Shown here one piece after another: positions 7,024-14,580 of a stretch of DNA of 24,890 bases. Numbering within the stretch: the first letter of the stretch is position 1; the number at the start of each line of letters is the position of its first letter. The notes beneath the pieces were generated by a model. The model saw only the letters and a program-made list of their open reading frames with translations. It searched no databases and had not been told where the DNA came from. Made by a program: the position numbers and the translations under genes. The stretch is from JAYTQG01 sp043746815. GTDB taxonomy: Bacteria; Actinomycetota; Thermoleophilia; Miltoncostaeales; Miltoncostaeaceae. The DNA is taken from contig JAYTQG010000096.1 in NCBI GenBank assembly GCA_043746815.1, positions 1 through 24,890 on the forward strand, in the 5' to 3' direction.

Positions 7024-8101
7024 CGGTCTCTACCGCCGGTTGGTGCGCCCGGCGCTGTTCGCGGTCGATCCCGAGCGGGTACACGAGCTCGCGATTGCCT
7101 CGCTGGCGCGCGGCGGGGCCGTCGCCGGACTGGCTGGCCGACACCTCCGAGTTGACGACGAGCGGCTCGCGCAAACGCTCCTTGGTGTCCGCTTCCCGAA
7201 CCCGGTCGGACTGGGCGCGGGCTTTGACAAGTACGCCCGGGCGATCAACGCGTGGCCGGGAATCGGTTTTGGCTTCGTGGAGGTCGGCACGATCACCGCT
7301 GAAGCACAACCCGGAAACCCGAAACCACGGATCTTCCGGCTGCCTGAGGATCAGGCGCTAATTAACCGCCTCGGCTTCAACAACGACGGCGCCGACGTGA
7401 CCGGCGAGCGCTTGCGTGGCTTCCATCGGGCCGGAACGCTGCACCGCATTCCGATTGGGGTGAACATCGGCAAGTCGAAAGTGACGCCTCTGGGCCGCGC
7501 CGTCGACGACTATGTCGCCAGCTTCGACCGTCTTTCGGGCTATGCGGACTACGTCGTGGTGAATGTCTCCAGTCCGAACACTCCCGGTCTGCGTCAGCTG
7601 CAAGATCGTGATCAACTTGCAGAGATTGTCCGGGCACTGATCGCGCGACGGGTCGCCGACCGACCGCCGATTCTCGTGAAGATCGCCCCGGACCTAACGC
7701 CCGGGCAGCTGGACGACGTGATGGCTCTTGCCAACGAGCTTGACCTCGACGGTCTTGTCGTCTCGAACACCACGCTGTCGCGTGAGGGCCTGCGCTCGCC
7801 GCACGCGGGGGAGGCTGGCGGGCTCTCCGGGGCGCCGCTCCGCGACCGCAGTCTCGCCATGCTCCGTGAGGTGCGCCGCGGCGTTGGCGATCGGCGCCTC
7901 ATCATCGGCGTCGGCGGGATCTTCACCGCCGATGATGCCTGGCAGCGCATTGCCGCGGGGGCGGGGCTCGTCCAGCTCTACACGGGGTTTGTCTACGGCG
8001 GCCCCGGAGTGGTCGCGGAGATCAACCGGGGACTGCTCGCACGTATGACCGCCGAGGGCGTCGGCACGATCGGTGAGCTCGTCGGGTCGGACGTGCCATG
8101 A
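7004..8101 (+). CDS. pyrD: Dihydroorotate dehydrogenase (quinone), class 2
   Basis: The enzyme oxidises dihydroorotate to orotate in pyrimidine synthesis, passing electrons via FMN to membrane quinones. Class 2 features are clear: an N-terminal quinone-tunnel helix region LYRRLVRPALFAVDPERVHELA (9-30), GLGAGFDKYARAINA (69-83), and VGTITAEAQPGNPKPRIFRL (94-113) running into PEDQALINRLGFNN. The catalytic-serine loop VNVSSPNTPGLRQLQ (186-200), LVKIAPDL (224-231), VSNTT (253-257) and GVGGIF (302-307) follow. The start is uncertain. TTG at 7004 keeps the whole helix but has poor ribosome-site spacing; TTG 7040 or GTG 7043 would trim it. The stop overlaps the phosphatase start (ATGA at 8098-8101), so the two are translationally coupled. 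No other pyr gene is present. Confidence 0.93.
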   Translation: MISSPGSGLYRRLVRPALFAVDPERVHELAIASLARGGAVAGLAGRHLRVDDERLAQTLLGVRFPNPVGLGAGFDKYARAINAWPGIGFGFVEVGTITAEAQPGNPKPRIFRLPEDQALINRLGFNNDGADVTGERLRGFHRAGTLHRIPIGVNIGKSKVTPLGRAVDDYVASFDRLSGYADYVVVNVSSPNTPGLRQLQDRDQLAEIVRALIARRVADRPPILVKIAPDLTPGQLDDVMALANELDLDGLVVSNTTLSREGLRSPHAGEAGGLSGAPLRDRSLAMLREVRRGVGDRRLIIGVGGIFTADDAWQRIAAGAGLVQLYTGFVYGGPGVVAEINRGLLARMTAEGVGTIGELVGSDVP

Positions 8102-9666
8102 GCGCAGCGGTAGCGCCCTCACTTCGCCGCGTTCTTGTCCGCCTTGTCGCGACGATCGCTGGAGTGCTTGCGGTGTTGATGGCGGTGGCGTTTCTCGGGA
8201 TGGTTCTCACTGCGCGCGAGTACCGGCAGGGAAGCCAACTGGGCGTCGCACGCCAGGAATCCGCGGACGCGATTCTGAGTGATCTTCTCGGCGCTGAGAG
8301 CAGCAGTCGTGGCTACACATTGACCGGGCGGGTGGAGTACCTGGGCCTCTTTCGGGAGTCGAACGTCTCGTATCCGACGGATGTCGACCGTCTCGCGCGC
8401 CTGCTTCGAGGGAACGCCCCGCTGCAAGAGCGTGCACGAGTCGTCAAGGTCGACGGTGACGCATGGTTCGCCGAAGTGAAACGGATGGTGTCGCTCAGCC
8501 AACAGGGGAAACAGAGCGCGGCGACCGCCCTTGTCAACTCTGGCCGACCAAAGGCACTCCAAGATGCCTTCCGTCTGGATCACCGGGCGCTGCTTGAGGA
8601 CATTGCCCGCGAACGCCGGGCATCACTTTCGCGTGCGGACAACCGCCGCCGCCTCACGCTGCTTCTCGTGATCGGGGCAGCCTTTGCGGCCCTTGGCGTC
8701 GTCGCGCTCGTCGCACGACGGCTCTGGCGACGGGTCGGTGGTCAGGTCGCCGATCTCGATGAGGGCGTCCACCGCGTCGCTGCTGGTGACCTGGGCACCC
8801 CGGTCGCCCTGCGCCCGCAAGCGGTGCGCGAACTCGGCGGCCTCGTTTCTGAGTTCAACCAAATGCAGGTCGACCTCGTCTCCCAACGTGAGTTGGCGAG
8901 TCAGGCATCGCGGCGCGATGCCGCCCAGCAAGCAGAACGCGAGCTTTGGAAGATCGTTCAGAGCGGACTCCTTCCCGCCCGCCTTCCGCGTGCACCGTGG
9001 TTCAGACTGGAAGCCCACTACCGTCCCGCCGAGGCTGACCTCCTGATCGGCGGCGACTTCTACGACGCGATCTTGCTGGACGACGGGCGGCTCTGCGTGG
9101 TCATCGGTGACGTCGCTGGGCATGGCGCACCGGCGGCTGCGAAAGCTGCGGGCTTACGCTTTGCCTGGCGCACCATCGTCCAAATCGACCCGAGCCCCCG
9201 CGCGGTGCTTGAGGTGATGAACAACCAGATCGGGAGCACCGAAGAGCGCATTGCCGGGCGGTTCGCCTCGCTCCTGCACATCCTGATCGCGCCTGACGGG
9301 TCCTGTGAGATGGCCCCGGCGGGCCACCCGGCACCGATCCTCGTAACAACCGACTCCAGCGAGCAAATCGAGATCGACGAGCCGGGTCCGCCGATCGGCA
9401 TTTTTGATGACGCCGAATGGCCGCTCGTCAGCTTCCAGCTTCCCGAGAGTGCGACGCTTGTCCTCTTCACGGATGGACTGATCGAGGCGCGACGCGACGG
9501 CGCGCTGTTTGGTGCGGACGGCGCGTGCGCCGTGCTTGAGAACGAGCGAGGAGCGGCAATCCAGGAGCGCGTCGTCCGTCTGATCGATGCCGCCCGCCGC
9601 TTTGACTCGGCCAACCTGCGCGACGACGTTGTGGTGATGGCCATCGATCGACCACGCGTCCTATGA
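8098..9666 (+). CDS. Membrane PP2C/SpoIIE-type phosphatase with HAMP domain
   Basis: The 522-aa protein has a TM helix (about 12-38), a 145-aa helical extracellular sensor resembling CHASE3 (about 40-184), a second TM (186-207), a HAMP linker (208-262), a short coiled coil (262-288) and a SpoIIE-like PPM phosphatase domain (300-518). Metal-binding motifs are complete: IGGDFYDAILLDDGR (317-331), VIGDVAGHGAPAAAKA (335-350), LFTDGLIEARRDG (456-468) and LRDDVVVMAI (507-516). Such proteins usually dephosphorylate STAS anti-anti-sigma factors in partner-switching stress signalling. No STAS or anti-sigma kinase gene is adjacent. It is coupled by ATGA overlaps to pyrD upstream and an ABC exporter downstream. 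The sensed ligand is unknown. Confidence 0.88.
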   Translation: MSAAVAPSLRRVLVRLVATIAGVLAVLMAVAFLGMVLTAREYRQGSQLGVARQESADAILSDLLGAESSSRGYTLTGRVEYLGLFRESNVSYPTDVDRLARLLRGNAPLQERARVVKVDGDAWFAEVKRMVSLSQQGKQSAATALVNSGRPKALQDAFRLDHRALLEDIARERRASLSRADNRRRLTLLLVIGAAFAALGVVALVARRLWRRVGGQVADLDEGVHRVAAGDLGTPVALRPQAVRELGGLVSEFNQMQVDLVSQRELASQASRRDAAQQAERELWKIVQSGLLPARLPRAPWFRLEAHYRPAEADLLIGGDFYDAILLDDGRLCVVIGDVAGHGAPAAAKAAGLRFAWRTIVQIDPSPRAVLEVMNNQIGSTEERIAGRFASLLHILIAPDGSCEMAPAGHPAPILVTTDSSEQIEIDEPGPPIGIFDDAEWPLVSFQLPESATLVLFTDGLIEARRDGALFGADGACAVLENERGAAIQERVVRLIDAARRFDSANLRDDVVVMAIDRPRVL

Positions 9667-11441
9667 CCGCCGCCCATCCCCTCAGACGCCTCTGGGGATA
9701 TGGGGCGCGGTACCGCGCGCGCATCGTGTGGGCGTCCATCTGGTCGGTACTGAACAAGATCTTCGACGTCGCCCCGGAGCTATTGATTGGTGCCGCGGTC
9801 GACGTCGTTGTCGCGAAAGACGACTCCTTCGTCTCCGGCCTGTTTGGCCTGGAGAGCCGGTGGTCACAACTCGTGGCCTTGGCGGCGGTCAACGTCGTCA
9901 TCTGGGTGCTCGAATCGGCGACCGAGTACATGGCGTCACTCGGCTGGCGAAACCTCGCCCAAACCGTCCAGCACGACGCCCGTTTGGATGCCTACGCCCA
10001 CGTCCAGCGTCTGGAGATCGCCTACTTCGAGGATCGCTCGACGGGCGGTCTGATGAGCATCCTGAACGATGACGTCAATCAGCTTGAGCGCTTTCTGGAT
10101 AGCGGCGCATCAGACATCATCGCGACCGCCGTCAACATCATCGTCGTCGGCGCTGTTTTCTTTTGGATCTCCCCGCTGCTCGGGGTGATTGCGTTCCTGC
10201 CCATCCCGATCATCGTGTTGGGGTCGGTCTGGTACCAGCGGCGGCTCCAACCACGCTACGCCGCCGTGCGCGACCGGGTGGGGGAGCTTGCCGGTTCGCT
10301 GGCGAACAACCTCGGCGGGATCGCGACCATCAAGGCCTTCACGTCCGAGGACCGGGAAGTGCAACGCATCGCAGGCGAGTCGGACGCGTACCGCGAGGCC
10401 AATGGAGAGGCGATCCGCCTCTCCTCCGCATTCGTCCCGCTGATCCGGATGGCCATCCTTGCGGGCTTTACGGCGACGCTCTTGATCGGCGGTCGCGCGG
10501 CCTTGGATGGACCGTTGCGCGTTGGTTTGTACGCGGTGCTTGTCTTCATGACCCAGCGCCTGCTTTGGCCCCTGACCCGCCTCGGCCAGACGCTTGACCT
10601 CTACCAACGGGCGATGGCGTCGACACGTCGGATCCTTGACCTTCTGGACGTGAAACCGGCGATTGCCCCTGGGACGCGGGCCCTGGTCAGTCCCGTTCGC
10701 GGCGAGGTGGCCTTCGACAACGTTCTATTCGCGTACAGCAACGGTGCTGAGGTCCTTCACGGTCTGGATATCAGTGTCCCCGCTGGTGAAACCCATGCAA
10801 TCGTCGGCTCCACGGGTGCGGGGAAAAGCACCATTGTGAAGCTCCTCCTTCGCCTCTACGAGCCGACCTCTGGTCGCATCACCTTCGACGGCGTCGACAT
10901 CCGCGAGCTTGGGTTCGCGGACCTCCGCGGGGCGATCGGCTTCGTTAGTCAGGACGTCTTTCTCTTTCACGGCACCGTACGCGAGAACATCGCCTATGGG
11001 CGTTTCGACGCGACCGCGGAGGAAATCGAGTCAGCCGCGCGCCTTGCGGAGGCGCACGACTTCATCGCCGCGCTCCCTGAGGGTTACGACACAATCGTCG
11101 GCGAGCGCGGGCAGAAGCTCTCAGGTGGGCAGCGCCAACGGGTCTCGATCGCGCGCGCCATTGTCCGGGACCCAGCCGTGCTCATCCTGGACGAGGCGAC
11201 CTCGGCCGTCGACAACGAGACCGAAGCCGCGATCCAGCGCTCCCTCGAAACGGTGTCGAAGGGCCGGACAACAATCATCATCGCCCACCGCCTCTCGACG
11301 ATCCGAAGCGCCGATCGGATCCATGTCCTTGAAGCGGGCCGCGTCACCGAGTCGGGCACCCACGACGAACTCACCCAGTCCGGCGGCCTCTACGCGGCCC
11401 TCTGGCGTGTCCAGACCGGCGAGCCCAGATCTCGTTCGTGA
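9663..11441 (+). CDS. ABC exporter, fused permease and ATPase
   Basis: The 592-aa half-transporter has six membrane segments in residues 1-310 (type I exporter fold), with the coupling-helix region EIAYFEDRSTGGLMSILNDD (118-137). The ATPase follows: Walker A GSTGAGKST (382-390), Q-loop Q430, signature LSGGQ (486-490), Walker B VLILDE (506-511) with catalytic E511, D-loop SAVD, and H-loop H542. All key residues are intact, so it should act as a homodimer, or as half of a heterodimer with a partner not seen here. Its substrate (lipid, peptide or drug) cannot be read from sequence. The ATG overlaps the phosphatase TGA by 4 nt. The function shared with the phosphatase, if any, is unknown. Confidence 0.93.
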   Translation: MTAAHPLRRLWGYGARYRARIVWASIWSVLNKIFDVAPELLIGAAVDVVVAKDDSFVSGLFGLESRWSQLVALAAVNVVIWVLESATEYMASLGWRNLAQTVQHDARLDAYAHVQRLEIAYFEDRSTGGLMSILNDDVNQLERFLDSGASDIIATAVNIIVVGAVFFWISPLLGVIAFLPIPIIVLGSVWYQRRLQPRYAAVRDRVGELAGSLANNLGGIATIKAFTSEDREVQRIAGESDAYREANGEAIRLSSAFVPLIRMAILAGFTATLLIGGRAALDGPLRVGLYAVLVFMTQRLLWPLTRLGQTLDLYQRAMASTRRILDLLDVKPAIAPGTRALVSPVRGEVAFDNVLFAYSNGAEVLHGLDISVPAGETHAIVGSTGAGKSTIVKLLLRLYEPTSGRITFDGVDIRELGFADLRGAIGFVSQDVFLFHGTVRENIAYGRFDATAEEIESAARLAEAHDFIAALPEGYDTIVGERGQKLSGGQRQRVSIARAIVRDPAVLILDEATSAVDNETEAAIQRSLETVSKGRTTIIIAHRLSTIRSADRIHVLEAGRVTESGTHDELTQSGGLYAALWRVQTGEPRSRS

Positions 11442-11479
11442 TCCGAATCCATATTCGCCGCAGTTCGAGCACTCCACCC

Positions 11480-11509
11480 TTCACACCCCAACGGGCGGCC
11501 CCGTAAGAT
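11480..11509 (+). promoter_or_regulatory. Promoter for the mce-ychF transcript, leaderless
   Basis: TTCACA (11480-11485, one mismatch to -35 consensus) and TAAGAT (11504-11509, a four-of-six -10 match) are 18 bp apart. The GTG start of the epimerase is 8 nt after the -10 box, so transcription should start at or next to the start codon. No Shine-Dalgarno is present, consistent with a leaderless mRNA. Confidence 0.6.
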
Positions 11510-11517
11510 CACGCGCC

Positions 11518-11955
11518 GTGCACCTGGAGCGCATTCATCACGTTGGCATCGTTGTTGCCGACCTCGACGCGGCCATTGCGCAGTACGGTGGTGCGATCGG
11601 CGCGCAGCCAGTTGTCAGGGAAGTACTGGACGACCAGCACGTCGAGGCCGCCGCGCTCGCAATTGGCGATAGCTGGGTGGAGCTGATCCAGCCGACGGAT
11701 ACAACCAGCGGCGTCGCCCGGTTTTTGGAACGGCGTGGCCCTGGGCTTCATCATGTTGCCTACGCGGTGGCCGATCTCGCCACTACGCTGGATACGCTCG
11801 CCGCCGAAGGCGTTGAGTTGATCGACCGCACCCCCCGGATCGGCCTCGGCGGACACCTGGTGGCGTTCCTGCATCCCCGCTCGCTCGGCGGCGTCCTCAC
11901 CGAACTCGTCGAAGACCACAAGGAGAACGAACACGATGGCAACGCGACGCATTGA
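11518..11955 (+). CDS. mce: Methylmalonyl-CoA epimerase
   Basis: The 145-aa protein is a vicinal-oxygen-chelate enzyme. It opens with LERIHHVGIVVADLDAAIAQ (3-22), has ALAIGDSWVELIQPT (46-60), GPGLHHVAYAVADL (74-87) and ends with HLVAFLHPRSLGGVLTELVE (113-132). Probable metal ligands are H8, H79 and E129. It interconverts the R and S forms of methylmalonyl-CoA in propionate, odd-chain fatty acid and valine breakdown. The GTG start is set by homology and by a promoter that places the transcript start at this codon. The last 13 residues (DHKENEHDGNATH) are an extension that encodes the next gene's ribosome site AAGGAG (11920-11925). The mutase genes are not nearby. Confidence 0.9.
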   Translation: MHLERIHHVGIVVADLDAAIAQYGGAIGAQPVVREVLDDQHVEAAALAIGDSWVELIQPTDTTSGVARFLERRGPGLHHVAYAVADLATTLDTLAAEGVELIDRTPRIGLGGHLVAFLHPRSLGGVLTELVEDHKENEHDGNATH

Positions 11956-12154
11956 ACTTGGCCTTGAGGGTCCCGTCCTTCGCCTCACCGTTGACGAGGG
12001 CGTCATCGCGCCTCTGACGGCCGCGCTGTCGGGCGGCGACTGGTACGAGGTCCAAAGCGACGAGGGCAGCCACTGGGTGAACCTCGGCGAGGTCCAGTAC
12101 CTGCGCGTGGTCCCCGGTGAGGTCAGCAGTCGCGTCGGCTTCAGCGGGAACTGA
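11936..12154 (+). CDS. Small conserved-looking protein of unknown function
   Basis: This 72-aa frame starts at ATG 11936, 10 nt after AAGGAG, and overlaps the end of mce by 20 nt. The sequence alternates hydrophobic and polar residues in beta-strand style (RIELGLEGPVLRLTVDEG; DWYEVQSDEGSHWVNLGEVQ) and has no signal peptide or membrane segment. I do not recognise the family. Tight placement between mce and ychF, a good ribosome site and strand-like codon use support it being real. It may be a small cytosolic beta-barrel protein, but no function can be assigned. Confidence 0.65.
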   Translation: MATRRIELGLEGPVLRLTVDEGVIAPLTAALSGGDWYEVQSDEGSHWVNLGEVQYLRVVPGEVSSRVGFSGN

Positions 12155-12158
12155 TCAC

Positions 12159-13235
12159 ATGCAGCTTGGCCTCGTAGGGCTCGCCAATAGTGGGAAAACC
12201 AGCCTGTTTAACCTCATCACCGGCAGCGAGGCGGAGGTTGCCGCCTACGCCTTCTCGACACGCGAGCCGAACCGGGCCGTCGCGGATGTACCCGACGCCC
12301 GTATCGACGCGATCGCCGATGCCCAGGACATCCCGCATCGCGTGATGGCCCAGGTTGAGGTTGTCGATATCGCCGGGCTCTCCGTGGGTGCAGGCAAGGG
12401 TGAGGGCATGGGCGGTCAGGCGCTCGGACGCCTTCGTGAGGTCGAGGCGATGATCCATGTCGTCCGCGCGTTCGAGAGCTCTGTCGTGGCTCACCCGGAT
12501 GAGCGGATCAACCCGGTCGCCGATGCCGAGACGGTGGACTTGGAGTTGGTGCTCGCCGACCGCGAGCAGGTGACCCGCAAGGCCGAGAAGAGTGCGAAGG
12601 CAGCGAAGTCGGGTGACGCGACCGCGCGCGCGGAGGTTGGGGCACTCGAAATACTGAAAGCGGGACTGGACGCGGGTATCCCTGCGCGTCTGATCACTGG
12701 CGAGGGTGCCGCCGCCGTTGCCGCCGAGATGGGGCTTCTGTCAGCGAAGCCGGTCCTCTACCTCGTGAACACCGACGAACCCTCAGAACCACCGGCAGAT
12801 CTCGTGGCCCATGCGACCTCCCAGGGCGGGGCAGCCCTCGCGCTTCCCGTCGGAGTTGAACTGGAGCTTGCCGCGTTGGAACCCGATGAGGCCGCGGAGC
12901 TGGCCGCCGAGCTTGGCTACGGCGACCAACGTGGTGCAGACGCACTCGTCTCGGCCGCCTACCGATTGCTGGACCTGGTCACGTTCTTCACCGGTTCCGG
13001 TCCCCCGGAGGCGCGTGCATGGCCGATTGCACGCGGAACCACCGCCGACCGTGCCGCCGGGAAGATCCACTCCGACCTGGAACGCGGATTTATCCGGGCA
13101 GAGGTGATCGGCTGGGAGGACCTGGTCGCCCAAGGCTCGTTCTCGAAGGCAAAAGAGCACGCCCTGGTGCGAATGGAGGGTCGCGACTACGTCGTCCAGG
13201 AGGGCGATGTGATGCAGATCCGTTTCAACGTCTGA
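12159..13235 (+). CDS. ychF: YchF/OLA1-family nucleotide-binding protein with divergent P-loop
   Basis: The 358-aa product has the YchF order: G domain, helical insertion, and C-terminal TGS domain. The TGS region is near-canonical (ARGTTADRAAGKIHSDLERG, then FIRAEV and RDYVVQEGDVMQIRFNV). G3 is VDIAGLSVGAGKGEGMGGQA, and the G2 region AYAFSTREPN corresponds to the usual PFATIEPN. YchF proteins bind ribosomes, hydrolyse ATP and act in stress and translation control. The P-loop reads GLANSGKTSLFN (residues 6-17), whereas typical YchF has GLPNVGKSTLFN. G4 reads NTDE rather than NVDE. The Lys and one hydroxyl residue remain, so nucleotide binding is still possible. ATG 12159 follows the unknown gene by 4 bp and is set by homology. 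Confidence 0.88.
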   Translation: MQLGLVGLANSGKTSLFNLITGSEAEVAAYAFSTREPNRAVADVPDARIDAIADAQDIPHRVMAQVEVVDIAGLSVGAGKGEGMGGQALGRLREVEAMIHVVRAFESSVVAHPDERINPVADAETVDLELVLADREQVTRKAEKSAKAAKSGDATARAEVGALEILKAGLDAGIPARLITGEGAAAVAAEMGLLSAKPVLYLVNTDEPSEPPADLVAHATSQGGAALALPVGVELELAALEPDEAAELAAELGYGDQRGADALVSAAYRLLDLVTFFTGSGPPEARAWPIARGTTADRAAGKIHSDLERGFIRAEVIGWEDLVAQGSFSKAKEHALVRMEGRDYVVQEGDVMQIRFNV

Positions 13236-13315
13236 CCGTAGGTCGAGGTGGTCTGGGGGCAAACGCTGAACGAAGGTCGGTACCGCGATCGGGCATTCGG
13301 CCTCACTCTTTGTGC

Positions 13316-13729
13316 ATGAGACGCACGACACCGATCCGGTCCCTAGTCACACTCACCGCGATGTGCGCTTCTCTCGCGTTGCCATCTGCAGGGCTCGCCG
13401 CAGCGACTTCCCTGCGTGTCTCGTTCCACTCGGGCGGAACGAACCACACGCTCTCGCTGCGTTGCGCGCCGGCCTCGGGGACGCTTCCCCATCCCGAGGC
13501 CGCCTGCCGGCAACTCGCCGCCCTGAATGATCCGACGGCGCCCCCCACGGGCCCGTCGGTATGCATCCAGGGATACCCGACTTGGCTGACCTCCGTGAAA
13601 ATCAGCGGAAGCGTGCGCGGTGTCGCCGTCACTGAGTTAGCTCGACGTGACTACAACTGCTGGGGTTCGACGAAACTGAGCGGCCTCGCTTCGGCATTGG
13701 GCCTCACGCCCACCCGCGTCAGTCGCTAA
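13316..13729 (+). CDS. Secreted subtilisin-inhibitor-like (SSI family) protein
   Basis: The 137-aa protein has a signal peptide (cleavage near AGLAAA-TS, residue 30) and a mature domain of about 107 aa, the usual SSI size. LRCAPASGTLPHPEAACRQL (48-67) matches the SSI L-x-C-x-P-x-G-x-HP-x-AC-x-x-L block. The four mature cysteines (C50, C64, C83, C115) fit the two conserved disulfides. The region after C83 aligns with the SSI reactive loop and, if the alignment C-P-M-V-Y to C-I-Q-G-Y is right, puts Gln85 at P1. These proteins block secreted serine proteases. The stop overlaps by 3 nt the stop of the convergent minus-strand gene. No clear ribosome site precedes the ATG. Confidence 0.75.
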   Translation: MRRTTPIRSLVTLTAMCASLALPSAGLAAATSLRVSFHSGGTNHTLSLRCAPASGTLPHPEAACRQLAALNDPTAPPTGPSVCIQGYPTWLTSVKISGSVRGVAVTELARRDYNCWGSTKLSGLASALGLTPTRVSR

Positions 13730-14580
13730 CGACGCTCCAGGCGGCACTTGACGTCCGCTTCAAGATCGTTGGCCCGCCAGAGCGCGAGCGCCTCGGCTGA
13801 GGCCGCTGCCGCGTCCTGATCCGCGGGTGGACCGTGATGCCAGGCGACGATATGCAGGAGCGCCAAGCGCGTCTCGGCGGTGAGCTTGCACTCCGTGGCT
13901 GCACGGCTGACGATCTCGTGGCCGAGCGCCAAGTGGCCGAGCAAGCGCCCCTCATCGGTTAGCTCAAAGGTCGCCCCCAGGTGGAAGGTTGCCGTCAGGC
14001 CGATGTCGTGGACGAGTGCCGCAGCGAGCAGCAAGTCGCTATTCAGGCGCGGATGCCACTGGCAAAGCGTCTGACAGAGCGTTGCGACACCAACGGTGTG
14101 CTCGATCAATCCGCCCTGGTAGGCGTGATGTCCGGTTTGCGTGCAGGGCACTCGGCACCACCGCTCGACAAGCGCCTGGTCACCGGTCAACGCTCCAAGA
14201 AGTCGCCGCAGCCCTGCATCGGCAACTTCGTCGGCGAGGTGGAGAACAAAGCCGAACAGTTCGTCGGGGTCACGATGACTGCGCGGGAGGAGCGACTCCG
14301 GCGTTGCCTCGTCGTCAGCCCGGCGGATGTGACGCACCCGGACGGTTGGGTCACCGTCCGTCGCGATGACCTGACCCGTGACCCGAATCCGGTCCCCCTC
14401 CGCGAACTGCTCGCCAAAGAAGTCCGCCTGATCGAAGCAAAGGGCGCGGATTGATCCGGTGGCGTCGGAAAGCGTCATCAGGAGGTATGGCTCCCCACGA
14501 CGACTCATCCGCCGCTCTTTCGAGCGGACGGCGTAGACACCTTCGGCGGCCGTTCCGGGGCTGAGCGCGGAGATCTGCAT
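13726..14580 (-). CDS. OB-fold plus HD-domain nuclease, YhaM-like
   Basis: The 284-aa protein has an N-terminal OB fold (about 12-86, with MTLSDATGSIRALCFD and RIRVTGQV) and an HD hydrolase domain (about 148-260). HD metal ligands are visible: TGHHAYQGGLIEHTVGV with H161, VHDIG with H191-D192, H216 in GRLLGHLALGHEIV, and AWHHG (247-250). This order is that of YhaM/CbF1, a 3'-5' exoribonuclease that can also attack single-stranded DNA. The usual lysine after HDIG (HDIGK) is leucine here. The ATG directly follows the helicase-nuclease stop codon (TAAATG), so the two are co-translated, hinting at a shared nucleic-acid processing role. The size is a little below the roughly 310 aa typical of YhaM. 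Confidence 0.82.
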   Translation of the reverse strand: MQISALSPGTAAEGVYAVRSKERRMSRRGEPYLLMTLSDATGSIRALCFDQADFFGEQFAEGDRIRVTGQVIATDGDPTVRVRHIRRADDEATPESLLPRSHRDPDELFGFVLHLADEVADAGLRRLLGALTGDQALVERWCRVPCTQTGHHAYQGGLIEHTVGVATLCQTLCQWHPRLNSDLLLAAALVHDIGLTATFHLGATFELTDEGRLLGHLALGHEIVSRAATECKLTAETRLALLHIVAWHHGPPADQDAAAASAEALALWRANDLEADVKCRLERR

